Assembly (NCBI GenBank): GCA_003563915.1
Contig: PWTE01000301.1
Span: 1 to 60,630, forward strand
Length of the DNA stretch: 60,630 nucleotides
Origin: Nitriliruptoraceae bacterium
GTDB taxonomy: Bacteria > Actinomycetota > Nitriliruptoria > Nitriliruptorales > Nitriliruptoraceae
Reading direction: 5' to 3'
Part shown: positions 60,551 to 60,630 of the stretch, piece after piece
How positions within the stretch are numbered: the stretch's first letter is position 1
Layout of the letters: each line of letters opens with the position of its first letter
Translations under genes and position numbers: made by a program
Notes under the pieces: model-generated
What the model saw: the letters and a program-made list of their open reading frames with translations, nothing else
Told to the model about the DNA's origin: nothing
The model's database searches: none

Positions 60551-60630
60551 GTGCGGCTGCACCTGGTGGACGGCACCTACGAGCTGTTCCGCGCCCACTA
60601 CTCGAAACGTCCGGCCCGGACGGATCCGGA
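60551..60630 (+). CDS. 5'-3' exonuclease/flap nuclease, start only (partial)
   Basis: The first 26 codons from GTG 60551 read V-R-L-H-L-V-D-G-T-Y-E-L-F-R-A-H-Y-S-K-R, the N-terminal strand and metal-binding Asp of the PolA-type 5'-nuclease family in a stand-alone actinobacterial form. The gene runs off the window. GGGAG precedes the start. Family assignment is by pattern only. Confidence 0.75.
   Translation, partial: MRLHLVDGTYELFRAHYSKRPARTDP

Overview
This is a very G+C-rich, gene-dense stretch of a bacterial chromosome from the phylum Actinomycetota. Gene order and protein families are actinobacterial: a GarA-type FHA protein next to an FtsR-type MerR regulator, an AdoK-like kinase, a mycobacterial-type SerC, a TPR protein beside the rRNA operon, and a MoxR/DUF58/DUF4129/SpoIIM cluster. 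The fused Cmk-Der protein, glycine-betaine-type importer and Lys/Ala-rich proteins would fit a deep-branching lineage such as Nitriliruptoria or Euzebyia. That placement is an inference and was not tested.

Layout. Positions 1-624 hold the 3' end of a 23S rRNA gene, a complete 5S rRNA gene and a strong terminator. From 0.7 to 6.9 kb are accessory genes: a TPR protein, a metallo-beta-lactamase-fold hydrolase, an SSB-like OB-fold protein, an aspartoacylase-like plus RimB-like peptidase pair, a rhomboid protease, an SCP2-like protein and a RibD-C reductase. From 6.9 to 15.5 kb comes the conserved block phasin-like protein, small Rv1693-like protein, tlyA, nadK, recN, M23-like protein, pyrG, Nudix, xerD, followed by a thymidine phosphorylase gene. 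From 16.9 to 26.4 kb are a NarL-type two-component system and a membrane cluster (membrane protein, DUF4129, DUF4350, MoxR, DUF58, SpoIIM, RDD). From 26.4 to 32.8 kb runs scpA-scpB-rluB-aroH-aroA-cmk/der, a chromosome-segregation, ribosome and shikimate operon. After tRNA-Pro(GGG), 33-38.2 kb holds pgsA-like, gcvH, garA-like, ftsR-like, a D,D-carboxypeptidase, a bifunctional-nuclease-family gene and a second merR. These two large blocks correspond in order to the Mycobacterium tuberculosis Rv1691-Rv1713 and Rv1822-Rv1830 regions.

From 38.2 kb onwards come pepA, a four-gene quaternary-amine ABC importer, an unknown gene, a predicted tandem ribbon-helix-helix DNA-binding protein, an MFS transporter, a DrrAB-like ABC exporter, an XRE/cupin regulator divergent from azlCD, RNase HI with a zinc-ribbon partner, a THUMP-like methyltransferase, a histone H1-like tail protein, a PAC2 protein, adoK, a small multidrug-export-type membrane protein, serC, an aspartate-type aminotransferase, a secreted protein, ahcY, aat, and the first codons of a 5'-nuclease gene.

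The most notable points are not one new defence or metabolic system. They are: repeated use of apparently non-AUG/GUG/UUG start sites (CTG for tlyA, xerD and the 43.3-kb gene; ACG or similar for spoIIM; no standard start for the opu ATPase gene); a tandem ribbon-helix-helix protein with a paired direct repeat upstream; a triple 28-bp palindromic repeat; an FtsR-like inverted repeat upstream of garA-ftsR; and a signal-peptide-long gene overlap in the opu operon. All calls are made by reading the sequence; no database search was run.
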